DNA from: Nakamurella sp040546275
Lineage (GTDB): Bacteria; Actinomycetota; Actinomycetes; Mycobacteriales; Nakamurellaceae
DNA: 64,000 nucleotides
NCBI RefSeq assembly: GCF_040546275.1
Contig: NZ_JBEPNO010000016.1
Span: 1 to 64,000, forward strand
Reading direction: 5' to 3'
In this document: positions 7,345-17,882 of the stretch, piece by piece
Layout: each line of letters begins with the position of its first letter
How positions within the stretch are numbered: position 1 is the stretch's first letter
Program-made: the position numbers and the translations under genes
Notes under the pieces: generated by a model
Seen by the model: only the letters and a program-made list of their open reading frames with translations
Told to the model about the DNA's origin: nothing
Database searches by the model: none

Positions 7345-9102
7345 GTGCTCACCGAACTCCACATCAGCGGCCTCGGAGTGATCCAGGACGCTGTGATCGA
7401 GCCTCATCCGGGGCTGACGGTGGTGACGGGCGAGACCGGCGCCGGCAAGACCATGGTGGTCACCGCGCTCGGTCTGCTGACCGGAGGTCGGGGTGACGCG
7501 GGTCGGGTCCGGACGGGGGCCGACCGGGCCGTGGTGGAAGCAAGGATCGCTGGTCCGCTGGCCGCGGGGCCGCTCCGGGTGCTGGACGCGGTCGGCGGCA
7601 CGGCCGACGAGGACGGCTCGGTGATCCTGGTCCGATCGGTCGGGGCGGATGGTCGTTCGCGGGCGCACATCGGTGGCCGCTCGGCCCCGCTGTCGACCCT
7701 GTCCGAGATCACCGATCCGCTGATCGTCGTGCACGGCCAGTCCGAGGCGATCAGCCTACTGCGGGGCCCGGCCCAACGCGCGGTGCTGGATCGGTTCGCC
7801 GGTTCCGACCGCGACCTGACCGCCTACCGCGCCGCTCGTTCCCAGTGGCAGGCGGCGGTGGCCGATCTCGCGGATCGGACGTCCAACGCGCGTGAACGGG
7901 CCCAGCGGGAGCAGATGCTGCGGCTCGGCCTGGACGAGATCGACAAGATCGACCCCAAGCCTGCCGAGGACGTCGAGCTGATCGCCGAGGTCCGCCGGCT
8001 GGAGAACGCCGATGCGCTGCGGGCCGGCGCCCAGGCCGCTCTGGACGCGCTGACCGGCGAGGCGATGCCGGACGGCGCGAACGCCGTCAGCCTGATCCAG
8101 GGGGCTCGGAAGGTGCTCGAGTCCGCCGGCGACGAACGGCTGGAAACCCTTGCTGCGCAACTGCATGCGGTGTCCGCGGTGCTGGTGGACAGTGCGTCGG
8201 ACCTGACCGGATTCCTCGGGGAGCTCGATGCCGACCCCGAACGGATGGAGAGCCTGCTGTCGCGGCAGTCAGTCCTCCGCGGTCTGACCAGGAGGTACGG
8301 CGCGGATGTCGACGCCGTCCTCGAGTGGCGCGGGCAGGCGCAGGCGGAGCTGCAGAGCCTCGACTCCTCCGACGAGGCGCTGACCCAGCTGCGTGATCGG
8401 GTCGGGTCGTTGGCCGAGGTGGTCGCGGGCGCGGCCACGGCGCTGACCCGACGGCGCCGGACCGCCGCGAAGAAGCTGGGCGAGGAGGCCACGCAGGAAC
8501 TCGTCCACCTGGCGATGGGCCGCGCGACGCTCCTGGTCAACGTCACCCATCGGCCTGCCGAGGCGGAGGCCGCCGACGCCGTTCGCATCGGCAAGTCCTG
8601 GGTGGTGGCGGGCGCGGACGGTGTCGACCACGTCGAGTTCGCGATGGTGGCGCACCACGGCGCCCCGGAACTGCCGATCGCCAAGGGTGCGTCGGGCGGT
8701 GAGCTGTCCAGGGTGATGCTCGCTCTCGAAGTGGTGCTCGCCGCATCGGACCCGGTGGCCACCATGGTCTTCGACGAAGTGGACGCCGGGGTCGGTGGCC
8801 GTGCGGCGACCGAGATCGGCCGGCGGCTCGCCATGCTCGCCCGCGACCACCAGGTCATCGTGGTCACCCACCTCGCGCAGGTCGCGGCCTTTGCCGACCG
8901 CCACTACCTGGTCGACGCCGGGCCTGGTGATGCGGTGGGGTCGTCGGCCGTCCGGGAGGTCTCCGGAACGCAGCGCGAACTCGAGTTGGCCAGGATGCTC
9001 GGTGGCACCGACGGGGTCACCGCACGGGCCCATGCCGCCGACCTGCTGACGGCCGCCGTCGCAAAGCGCAAGCGCAGCAAGACGTCGACCTCCCGCACCT
9101 GA
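7345..9102 (+). CDS. recN: DNA repair protein RecN
   Basis: RecN is an SMC-like ATPase that acts at double-strand breaks, helping hold and pair DNA ends. The protein has 585 residues: Walker A GETGAGKT at 29-36, a central coiled-coil region from about 150 to 390 (degenerate, Ala/Leu/Glu rich), the ABC signature SGGELSR near 449 and Walker B MVFDEVDAGVGG near 473-484, then VVTHLAQVAAFAD. Length and motif order are typical. It starts with GTG directly behind a -10-like TAGCGT, suggesting leaderless expression separate from tlyA-nadK. It is followed by the SteA/SteB pair as in M. tuberculosis Rv1696-Rv1698. Confidence 0.95.
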   Translation: MLTELHISGLGVIQDAVIEPHPGLTVVTGETGAGKTMVVTALGLLTGGRGDAGRVRTGADRAVVEARIAGPLAAGPLRVLDAVGGTADEDGSVILVRSVGADGRSRAHIGGRSAPLSTLSEITDPLIVVHGQSEAISLLRGPAQRAVLDRFAGSDRDLTAYRAARSQWQAAVADLADRTSNARERAQREQMLRLGLDEIDKIDPKPAEDVELIAEVRRLENADALRAGAQAALDALTGEAMPDGANAVSLIQGARKVLESAGDERLETLAAQLHAVSAVLVDSASDLTGFLGELDADPERMESLLSRQSVLRGLTRRYGADVDAVLEWRGQAQAELQSLDSSDEALTQLRDRVGSLAEVVAGAATALTRRRRTAAKKLGEEATQELVHLAMGRATLLVNVTHRPAEAEAADAVRIGKSWVVAGADGVDHVEFAMVAHHGAPELPIAKGASGGELSRVMLALEVVLAASDPVATMVFDEVDAGVGGRAATEIGRRLAMLARDHQVIVVTHLAQVAAFADRHYLVDAGPGDAVGSSAVREVSGTQRELELARMLGGTDGVTARAHAADLLTAAVAKRKRSKTSTSRT

Positions 9103-9258
9103 CACCCTCTGGCAGCGATCGATCCGTTCCCGCAGAGCGATCGGGCCTTCTCCTGCAGAGCGACCGAGCTCTGTCCTGCGGAAAGATCAAGCCCTCTCGT
9201 GCCGAAAATCTCGACGCGCCTCCCGCGTTTTGCGTAGCGAGGCTGTCACCATCGGCTC

Positions 9259-10425
9259 ATGAAACTCTTGTCACGCCAGTCACGCGCGTTGCCAGGAGTC
9301 ACAGGCGTCGCACGGGTGTCGCGACGCAGTGACACCTTGCTGAGCAAGTTGAGCGACGGCGACATCGCCGTCATCGACCACATCGACATCGACCGGGCGA
9401 CTGCTGACGCCCTGGTCCGGTCCGGGGTCTCCGCGGTGGTCAACTGCGCGCCGTCGATCTCCGGGCGCTACCCCAACCTCGGCCCGGAGATCCTCGTCGC
9501 CTCCGGCGTGATCCTCATCGACGACGTCGGGGAGAAGATCTTCACCCGTCTCAAGGACGGCGCGAAGATCCGCCTCGACGGAGCTGCGGTGTACCTGGGT
9601 GAGGAACTGGTCGCCGAGGGCGTCGAGCAGACTCCCGAGTCGGTGGCCGATCTGCTGATCGAGGCCAAGGCCGGCATGTCCGCCCAGCTCGAGGCGTTCG
9701 CGGCCAACGCCATCGAGTACATGAAGCGCGAGCGCTCATTGCTGCTGGACGGCGTTGGCATCCCGGAGATCGCGACCAAGATGGCCGGTCGTCAGGTGCT
9801 GATCGTCGCGGCAGGGGCCGAGACCAAGGCAGAACTCAAGTCGCTGAAGAAGTACATCGCCGACTACCACCCCGTACTCGTCGGCGTCGACGGGGGCGCC
9901 GACGCACTTCGTGAGGCCGGCTACAAGCCGAACCTGATCATCGGCAACCCGGAGGAGGTCGGTCCCGACACCCTGCGCGGCGGTGCGGAGGTCGTCATCC
10001 CGGCAGACATCGACGGGCACGCACCGGGTCTGGAACGACTGCAGGATCTCGGCCTCGGCGCCGTGACCTTCCCGGCTACCGGGACCACCGAGGATCTCGC
10101 CCTGTTGCTGGCCGATGCACGCGAGGCCAGCCTGATCGTGACGGTCGGCATGCACACCACCCTGACCGATCTGCTGGACCACAAGGGCGGTGCCGCGTCG
10201 ACCTTCCTGGTCCGGATGCGGGTGGCCAACAAGATCGTCGAGGCGCCCGCCGTCGCGCGGCTCTACAAGGCGCGCATCTCCTGGTGGTTGGTGGCGCTGC
10301 TGATGATCGTGGCGATCGCCGCCATCATCGGGGCCCTACTGGTCTCCGACGTCTCGCACACCTACGTCGATCTCGCCCGGCAGTGGTGGAACGACTTCGC
10401 CAACTGGGTCAAGGGGCTCTTCTGA
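9259..10425 (+). CDS. steA: Cell separation protein SteA (thiamin-pyrophosphokinase-like fold, membrane anchored)
   Basis: This 388-residue protein is equivalent in position and length to Rv1697 and corynebacterial SteA. In Corynebacterium, SteA and SteB form a membrane complex needed for normal daughter-cell separation in the RipC-FtsEX pathway. Most of the protein is a soluble cytoplasmic part containing a TPK-like segment (about 175-320). One transmembrane helix (WWLVALLMIVAIAAIIGALL, about 343-362) lies near the C-terminus, followed by a short basic/aromatic tail. The steA stop and steB start share one base (TGATG). The 156-bp gap before it holds degenerate GCAGAGCGAYCG-like repeats but no gene. 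Confidence 0.87.
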   Translation: MKLLSRQSRALPGVTGVARVSRRSDTLLSKLSDGDIAVIDHIDIDRATADALVRSGVSAVVNCAPSISGRYPNLGPEILVASGVILIDDVGEKIFTRLKDGAKIRLDGAAVYLGEELVAEGVEQTPESVADLLIEAKAGMSAQLEAFAANAIEYMKRERSLLLDGVGIPEIATKMAGRQVLIVAAGAETKAELKSLKKYIADYHPVLVGVDGGADALREAGYKPNLIIGNPEEVGPDTLRGGAEVVIPADIDGHAPGLERLQDLGLGAVTFPATGTTEDLALLLADAREASLIVTVGMHTTLTDLLDHKGGAASTFLVRMRVANKIVEAPAVARLYKARISWWLVALLMIVAIAAIIGALLVSDVSHTYVDLARQWWNDFANWVKGLF

Positions 10426-11363
10426 TGATCTCCATGCGATATCACATCGTCTCGCTGGCCGCGATCTTCCTGGCGCTCGCCCTGGGCATCGTCCTGGGTG
10501 CCACCAAGATCTCATCGCCCATCCTGGCCGGGCTGCAGACGGACAAGACCGACCTCTCCAGCCAGAACGAAACGCTGACCAGCAACAACACCTCGCTGGG
10601 CGCCAGGGTCTCCTCCGACGACAAGTTCGCGTCTTCGGTCGGAGCACTGGCCGTTCGCGGCACCCTGCCGAACGCCACCGTCGTGCTGATCACCACGGCC
10701 GACTCCGACCCGGGTGCCCGCGATGCCCTGCTGTCCCTGCTGGCCCGCGCCGGCGCGAAGGTGACCGCGCAGATCCAGCTGACCGCCGACTTCACCGATC
10801 CGAGCCACGCCGACGACCTGCGCACGCTGTCCGCGCGCATGCTGCCGACCGGCGCGAAGCTGCCGGCCGTCTCCCAGGTGGGTGCGGTGGCCGGCGGGCT
10901 GCTCGCCTCCGTCCTGCTGACCGACAAGACCGGCAAGACCACCACCAAGGCCGACCAGGCCACGGCGGCATTGTCCGCGTTCGCCAGCGGCGGGTTCCTG
11001 CAGGCGTCCGGCACGGTGGTGCCCGGCCGTCTGGTCGTCATCCTCACCGGCGGCGCTCTCACCGGCGGCTCCGAGGCGGACCGCGCCGCCGCCATCGCTG
11101 ACCTGGCCGCTCAGCTCAAGCAGTCCGCGGGCGGTGTCATCGTCGCCGGCAGCTCGGGGTCCGACGGGACCACCGGCAGCGTGGGCGTGATCAGGGGCAA
11201 CACCGCCAGCTCTGCCGTGGTCAGCACCGTCGACAACGTCGACACGCCCTCCGGCCAGCTCGCCACCGTGCTCGGCCTGGTCGAGCAGAACGGTGGGGGA
11301 GTCGGACGATACGGCTTCGCCGCCAGCGCCCAGGCGCAGATTCCCACCCTCGGCGTCGGCTGA
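10425..11363 (+). CDS. steB: Cell separation protein SteB / MctB-like envelope protein
   Basis: This 312-residue protein has one N-terminal membrane helix (SLAAIFLALALGIVLGA, about 9-25), then a coiled-coil stretch rich in Ser, Asn and Leu (about 35-62), then a mostly beta/alpha extracytoplasmic domain. It corresponds to Rv1698 (MctB, once proposed as a copper efflux channel) and to SteB, the partner of SteA. The ATG at 10425 overlaps the steA stop by one base, so the two are coupled. A GC-rich hairpin after the stop probably ends this unit. Confidence 0.87.
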   Translation: MISMRYHIVSLAAIFLALALGIVLGATKISSPILAGLQTDKTDLSSQNETLTSNNTSLGARVSSDDKFASSVGALAVRGTLPNATVVLITTADSDPGARDALLSLLARAGAKVTAQIQLTADFTDPSHADDLRTLSARMLPTGAKLPAVSQVGAVAGGLLASVLLTDKTGKTTTKADQATAALSAFASGGFLQASGTVVPGRLVVILTGGALTGGSEADRAAAIADLAAQLKQSAGGVIVAGSSGSDGTTGSVGVIRGNTASSAVVSTVDNVDTPSGQLATVLGLVEQNGGGVGRYGFAASAQAQIPTLGVG

Positions 11364-11386
11364 GACTCGCTTCGCCAGACGGACTA

Positions 11387-11427
11387 CGGCCCGGCTTCTC
11401 CTCGCGCGACGGGGAGGAGCCGGGCCG
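11387..11427 (+). terminator. Candidate terminator after steB
   Basis: CGGCCCGG (11387-11394) pairs with CCGGGCCG (11420-11427), and CTCCTC (11398-11403) with GAGGAG (11414-11419), with a small CTT bulge. There is no U-tract, as is common in high-GC actinobacteria. It lies 24 bp after the steB stop. Confidence 0.55.
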
Positions 11428-11458
11428 CTGCCGTTGCCGCGCTGATCATCCGGGCCGC

Positions 11459-11540
11459 GCGCTTATCATCTTCGTCGGCGCTCATGATCGGGTCGATTCG
11501 CGTCCCACCGGTCCCAAAACCGCGACGTTCATGAGCGCGG
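11459..11540. repeat. Dispersed palindromic intergenic element, copy A
   Basis: This 82-bp block, opening GCGCTTATCATCTTC and GGCGCTCATGA and closing ACGTTCATGAGCGCGG, matches the block at 37485-37566 without any gap; I count 62 of 82 identical positions. CGCTCATGA and TCATGAGCG are inverted copies, so the element can fold on itself. Conserved cores include CCGGTCCCA in the centre. It lies between steB and pyrG and does not code for protein. Confidence 0.75.
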
Positions 11541-11677
11541 GCCGTCGCGGACGCCTCGGCCCGACTCGCCCGGGAAACGGCGCCGGGGTGTTAGGGTCAA
11601 ATTCCGTGGAGTGATGGTCAAAAGACCGGTCACCTGCATCGAGAATGCCTCAGGCCTTCGAGCACACGGGAGTCGTC

Positions 11678-13428
<1,751 letters not shown>

Positions 13429-13432
<4 letters not shown>

Positions 13433-14100
13433 CCGATCCGGAGATCTTCTCCGTCATCGACAGCGAGGTGGCCTTCCGTGGACGCATCGCCACCGTCCGG
13501 ATCGACACCCTGACGATGCCCGGCGGCGGTACCGCCAAGCGTGAGGTGGTCGGGCACGATCGCGCGGTCGCCGTGGTGGCCGTCGACGACGCGGGTCGGG
13601 TGGTGATGATCGAGCAGTTCCGCCATCCGATGCGCCGCCGGCTGTGGGAGCTGCCCGCCGGACTGATGGACATCGACGGGGAGTCGGCCCAACCCGCCGC
13701 GGCCCGGGAACTGGCCGAGGAAACGGGGATCGAGGCCACCGACTGGTCGGTCCTGCTCGACGTCGCCACCTCACCCGGGTTCACCGACGAGGTGGTCCGG
13801 GTCTTCCTGGCCACCGGGCTGACCGACATCGGCCGGCAGGGCGCCATCGAGCACGAGGAGGCCGACCTGAAGATCTCCCGGGTGGCGCTGGCCGATGCCG
13901 TGCGCGCCGCCCTCGCCGGGGACATCGTCAATGCCTCCGCCGTGGCCGGCCTGCTGGCCGCCTCCATCGTGCTGGGGATCGCTCCGTCTGGTGGTCCCGG
14001 CGTCCTGCGTCCGGCGGACGCGGACTGGACCTCTGGCGCCGGCGTCGTGCACACCGGTCCCGGGGTGCCGGACGCGCCGGTGCTGCGCCACGGTGGCTGA
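13429..14100 (+). CDS. Nudix hydrolase, ADP-ribose pyrophosphatase type (Rv1700-like)
   Basis: This is a 223-residue Nudix enzyme. The Nudix box runs GLMDIDGE, then RELAEETGIE, with one residue more than the standard GX5E spacing, as in the actinobacterial ADP-ribose pyrophosphatases such as Rv1700. VIEQFRHPMRRRLWELPAG just before it is typical of ADPRases. It most likely hydrolyses ADP-ribose to AMP and ribose 5-phosphate. It starts with GTG overlapping the pyrG stop and ends overlapping xerD, so pyrG, this gene and xerD form one coupled unit. Exact substrate is inferred. Confidence 0.88.
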
Positions 14101-15079
14101 TTCCGGCGTTGTCGACCAGACCGCCACCGACGAGCGGGCCGTTCCTTCACCCGCGCTGACGTCCGCCCTACGCGGATATCTGGACCACCTGGCCGTCGAG
14201 CGTGGTGTGGCTCGCAACACCCTGCTGGCCTACCGCCGGGACCTCGAGCGCTACCTGTCCTACTGCGCCCAGCAGGGCATCCTGGCCGTGTCCGACATAC
14301 GGGCGACCGATGTGAGCGGATACCTGGTGTCGCTGCGCGAGGGCTGGCTCGGGCATCCCGCACTGGCCCCGTCGTCCGCGGCCCGGGCGGTGGTGGCCGT
14401 CCGCGGGTGGCACCGTTTCCTGCTCGCCGAATCGGCGACCACCGTCGATCCCTCCGGTGACGTCCATCCGCCCGCGGCAGGCCGGCGCCTACCCAAGGCG
14501 CTGCCGGTCGAGCTGATCACGGCGATCCTGGAATCGGCGTCGGGCGATGATCCGCGTTCGCTGCGGGACCGGGCGCTGCTGGAGTTCCTCTACGCCACCG
14601 GAGCGCGGATCAGCGAGGCGGTGGGACTGGTCGTCGATGACGTGGCCGACCTGTCCTCCCACCCGGTGGTTCGCCTGCGCGGCAAGGGATCCAAGGAGCG
14701 GATGGTCCCGGTCGGCTCGTTCGCCTCCGTGGCGATCTCCGCCTATCTGGTCCGCGGTCGGCCGGCCCTCGCAGCGGCCGGCAAGGGAGATCATGCGGTG
14801 TTCCTCAACGTCCGCGGCGGCCGGCTGTCCCGCCAGTCGGCGTGGCAGGTGCTCCGCGATGCGGCGGAGAAATCCGGTGTCTCCGCCGAGCGCGGGCCGG
14901 TGTCGCCGCACACCCTCCGCCACTCGTTCGCAACCCACCTGCTGGAGGGCGGTGCGGACGTCCGGTCGGTGCAGGAACTGCTCGGCCATGCATCGGTGAC
15001 GACCACGCAGATCTACACGCTGGTGACGGTCGACGCGCTGCGCGAGGTGTACGCGATGGCCCACCCGCGGGCTCGCTGA
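14093..15079 (+). CDS. xerD: Tyrosine recombinase XerD
   Basis: XerD, with XerC, resolves chromosome dimers at dif. The protein has 328 residues: an N-terminal SAM-like core-binding domain (about 20-110) and the catalytic domain with Arg in ATGARISEA near 170, HTLRHSF near 273, LLGHASVTTTQIYT, and the nucleophile Tyr308. All RHRHY residues are visible. The GTG start overlaps the Nudix stop by 8 bp. The first ~20 residues before the core domain are a variable extension. The order pyrG-Nudix-xerD-parA-scpAB is the standard actinobacterial one, supporting XerD rather than an integrase. Confidence 0.93.
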   Translation: MADSGVVDQTATDERAVPSPALTSALRGYLDHLAVERGVARNTLLAYRRDLERYLSYCAQQGILAVSDIRATDVSGYLVSLREGWLGHPALAPSSAARAVVAVRGWHRFLLAESATTVDPSGDVHPPAAGRRLPKALPVELITAILESASGDDPRSLRDRALLEFLYATGARISEAVGLVVDDVADLSSHPVVRLRGKGSKERMVPVGSFASVAISAYLVRGRPALAAAGKGDHAVFLNVRGGRLSRQSAWQVLRDAAEKSGVSAERGPVSPHTLRHSFATHLLEGGADVRSVQELLGHASVTTTQIYTLVTVDALREVYAMAHPRAR

Positions 15080-15262
15080 TCTGCTTGTCCGCGCTGCAGT
15101 TCTCGTGTCATCCTCCAGGCCTTGATCGGCGCCGGACACTGGTCGGGAACGAAGCGGGTCGGCCCTCCACCGCGGGTCGCATTGGTCCTTTCGACCTCGC
15201 CCGCCTACCCTGGGGAGGTCGTCGGGATGACGACTGGAGATGAAGTGGGAGTTTGACGACCG

Positions 15263-16435
15263 ATGAGTGATTCGGACGACGCAGCGTGGATCGCCGCCGC
15301 CGGGGCTCCACGGCCACAGACCAGCAGCCCTTTCTCCTTCCAGAGCTCTGCCCCGGACGACCAGCCGTTCTCGAACGGTGCTGCCGGTGAAGAGTCGGCT
15401 CCCGATCAGGTCGTTCCCGCCGACGACACTGCTCCTGACGACGAGTTGGCCGCTGCCCAGAAAGTTGCGGTGTCCAATGCCGAGCCCGACACCGATGCCA
15501 ACGGTGCCGGCTCGAATGGTTCTATCCGGAACAGTGCAGTGACGCCGGCCGAGGACGAGGTCGTCCCGGCGCTGATCGCCAAGCCCGAACCGCCAGAATC
15601 CGAGATGGGCCCGACCGGTCGGCCGCGGCGTTCCATCCCCGAACCGGCGGTCCTCAACTCACACGGACCGGCGCGGGTCATCGCCATGTGCAACCAGAAG
15701 GGTGGCGTCGGCAAGACCACGTCGACCCTGAACCTGGGTGCGGCGCTCGCCGAGTACGGCCGGCGTGTCCTGCTCGTCGACCTGGACCCCCAGGGCGCAC
15801 TGTCCGCCGGACTCGGGATCGGGGTGCCGCCCCACGAACTCGACCGCACCATCTACAACCTCATGCTGGAGAAGAACACCACCATCACCGACGTGCTGGT
15901 GCCGACCCGCGTCGAGGGTATGGACCTGCTGCCGGCCAACATCGATCTCTCGGCCGCCGAGGTGCAGCTGATCAACGAGGTCGGGCGCGAGCACACCCTG
16001 GCCCGTGCGCTGCGCCCGATGCTCCACGAGTACGACTACATCCTGATCGACTGCCAGCCGTCGCTGGGCCTGCTCACCGTCAACGCCCTGGCCTGCGCCC
16101 ACGGCGTGATCATGCCCGTTGCGGCCGAGTTCTTCTCGCTTCGCGGGGTCGCGCTGCTGGTGGACACCATCGACAAGGTCAAGGACCGGATCAACCCGGA
16201 CCTCGAGATCGACGGGGTCCTCATCACCATGTTCGACGGCCGCACCGTGCACGCCCGCGAGGTCGTCGCGATGTTGGTGCAGCGCTTCGGCGATGACGTC
16301 TACGACACCGTCGTGGCCCGCACGGTGAAGTTCCCGGAGACCACGGTGGCCGGCGAACCCATCACCACCTATGCACCGACATCGCCTGCGGCAGAAGCAT
16401 TTCGCACCCTCGCACGGGAAGTGATCGCGAGATGA
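15263..16435 (+). CDS. ParA-family ATPase (Soj-like) upstream of scpAB
   Basis: This is a Walker-type ATPase of 390 residues. The deviant Walker A KGGVGKTT lies at 146-153, followed by VDLDPQGALSAGLG and the IDCQPSLGLLTVNAL motif. The first ~135 residues are an acidic, disordered extension with no recognisable domain. It matches Rv1708, the ParA-like protein coupled to scpA, and is distinct from the origin-proximal ParA. It probably helps chromosome segregation with SMC-ScpAB, which is inference from context. The scpA ATG overlaps its stop. A weak promoter (TTGGTC at 15182, TACCCT at 15206, 18-bp spacer) may drive the run parA to der. Confidence 0.92.
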   Translation: MSDSDDAAWIAAAGAPRPQTSSPFSFQSSAPDDQPFSNGAAGEESAPDQVVPADDTAPDDELAAAQKVAVSNAEPDTDANGAGSNGSIRNSAVTPAEDEVVPALIAKPEPPESEMGPTGRPRRSIPEPAVLNSHGPARVIAMCNQKGGVGKTTSTLNLGAALAEYGRRVLLVDLDPQGALSAGLGIGVPPHELDRTIYNLMLEKNTTITDVLVPTRVEGMDLLPANIDLSAAEVQLINEVGREHTLARALRPMLHEYDYILIDCQPSLGLLTVNALACAHGVIMPVAAEFFSLRGVALLVDTIDKVKDRINPDLEIDGVLITMFDGRTVHAREVVAMLVQRFGDDVYDTVVARTVKFPETTVAGEPITTYAPTSPAAEAFRTLAREVIAR

Positions 16436-17289
16436 CCGCGCGGGCGGGGGTCATCACCCCGGCCGCAGCGTCGCCAGATTCTCCAAGCACACCGGAGCTG
16501 GTTGGCGCGCGGCCGTCATTCCACGTGCACCTGGCCAACTTCGAGGGTCCGTTCGACCTGCTGCTGCAGTTGATCGGGCAGCACCGGATGGACGTCACCG
16601 AAGTGGCGCTGCACACCGTCACCGACGACTTCATCCGCCACATCCGCACGATGGGCAAGGATGTCGACCTCGGCGTCGTCACCGAGTTCCTGGTGGTGGC
16701 CGCCACCCTGCTGGATCTCAAGGCCGCAAGGCTGCTGCCCGACGGCGAGGTCGAGGACAACGCGGACATCGATCTGCTCGAGGCCCGTGACCTGTTGTTC
16801 GCGCGGCTACTGGCCTATCGGGCCTACCAGCAGGTCACCGTGCTGTTCCAGGAGCTGGAAGCCGCTGCGCTGCGGCGCTTCCCGCGGGCCGTCACGCTCG
16901 AGGACCGCTACCTCGGGTTGCTGCCCGAGGTGCAGATCGGCATGGACGCGGCACGTTTCGCTGAAATGGCGGCCGGGGTGTTCCTGCCCAAGCCGCCGCC
17001 GCCTTCGGTGTCGCTGGATCACATCCACTCCTCCCCGGTCTCCGTCGCGCTGCACACCGCAGCCATCCGGGAACTGTTGGCGGCCAGGGGTCAGGCGACG
17101 TTCGGCGAGCTGATCGCCGGGTGCACGCAGACCATGGAGGTGGTGGCCCGGTTCCTCGGGCTGCTGAACCTGTATCGCGAGGCCGCGGTGGCGTTCGACC
17201 AGCCGGAACCGTTGGGGCTGTTGATGGTTCGCTGGACCGGCGACGTCCCCGACCCGGCCGGTGTGATCGTCGACGAGGAGTACGAATGA
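16432..17289 (+). CDS. scpA: Segregation and condensation protein A
   Basis: ScpA is the kleisin that bridges SMC heads. The 285-residue protein shows the N-terminal family signature FEGPFDLLLQLIGQHRMDVTE (about 38-58), a central acidic linker (DGEVEDNADIDLLEARDLL), and the C-terminal winged-helix region. It overlaps parA and scpB by 4 bp on each side, so the three are translationally coupled. The smc gene is not in the window. Confidence 0.95.
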   Translation: MTARAGVITPAAASPDSPSTPELVGARPSFHVHLANFEGPFDLLLQLIGQHRMDVTEVALHTVTDDFIRHIRTMGKDVDLGVVTEFLVVAATLLDLKAARLLPDGEVEDNADIDLLEARDLLFARLLAYRAYQQVTVLFQELEAAALRRFPRAVTLEDRYLGLLPEVQIGMDAARFAEMAAGVFLPKPPPPSVSLDHIHSSPVSVALHTAAIRELLAARGQATFGELIAGCTQTMEVVARFLGLLNLYREAAVAFDQPEPLGLLMVRWTGDVPDPAGVIVDEEYE

Positions 17290-17882
17290 CCGCCCCGGAG
17301 GAGCTCGCCGAGGAGAGCCCGATCGAGGCCACCGTCGGCATCGTCCCGGAGCACGATGTGGTCGGCGCGCTCGAGGCCGTGCTGCTGGTGGTCGACTCGC
17401 CGGCCACCGAATCCACCCTGGCCACGGCCATCGGGCTCGGCGCCGACCGGGTCAGGGCGGAATTGATCGCGCTGGCCCAGCGCTACACCGAGGCGGGCTC
17501 TGGCATCGAGCTCCGTCAGGTGGGCGGCGGTTGGCGTTTCTACACCCGCGACCGGTTCGCGCCGGTGGTGGAGCGGTTCGTCCTCGACGGCCAGCAGGGG
17601 CGGCTCTCCAAGGCCGCCCTGGAGACGCTGGCCGTGATCGCCTATCGGCAGCCGGTCACCAGAGCACGCATCGCCGGTGTCCGCGGTGTCAACGTCGACG
17701 GCGTCATCCGCACCCTGGTCGCCCGCGGCCTGATCGAAGAAGTCGGGCAGGACTCCGAAACCGGTGGCCTGCTGTACCGCACGACCGAGTTGTTCATCGA
17801 ACGGCTCGGGCTCTCCAGCCTCGAGGACCTTCCTTCCCTTGGCCCCCTGCTCCCGGAAATCGACACCCTCGAAGATGAATGA
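17286..17882 (+). CDS. scpB: Segregation and condensation protein B
   Basis: ScpB (198 residues) forms the dimeric clamp on ScpA in the SMC complex. It consists of two winged-helix domains; the motif LETLAVIAYRQPVTRARIAGVRGVN (cut here for length; about 115-140) is the family hallmark. The ATG at 17286 overlaps the scpA stop, and the end overlaps the start of rluB by 8 bp. Confidence 0.95.
   Translation: MTAPEELAEESPIEATVGIVPEHDVVGALEAVLLVVDSPATESTLATAIGLGADRVRAELIALAQRYTEAGSGIELRQVGGGWRFYTRDRFAPVVERFVLDGQQGRLSKAALETLAVIAYRQPVTRARIAGVRGVNVDGVIRTLVARGLIEEVGQDSETGGLLYRTTELFIERLGLSSLEDLPSLGPLLPEIDTLEDE

Noticed and set aside
9103..9258. Small gene or RNA between recN and steA
   Set aside because: Only loosely repeated GCAGAGCGAYCG motifs are seen. 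There is no open frame with a start site and no clear stable fold.
11645..11677. Upstream ATG for pyrG
   Set aside because: It would add 11 residues not found in homologues and has a poor ribosome binding site. The TTG at 11678 gives family length. It is kept as an alternative.
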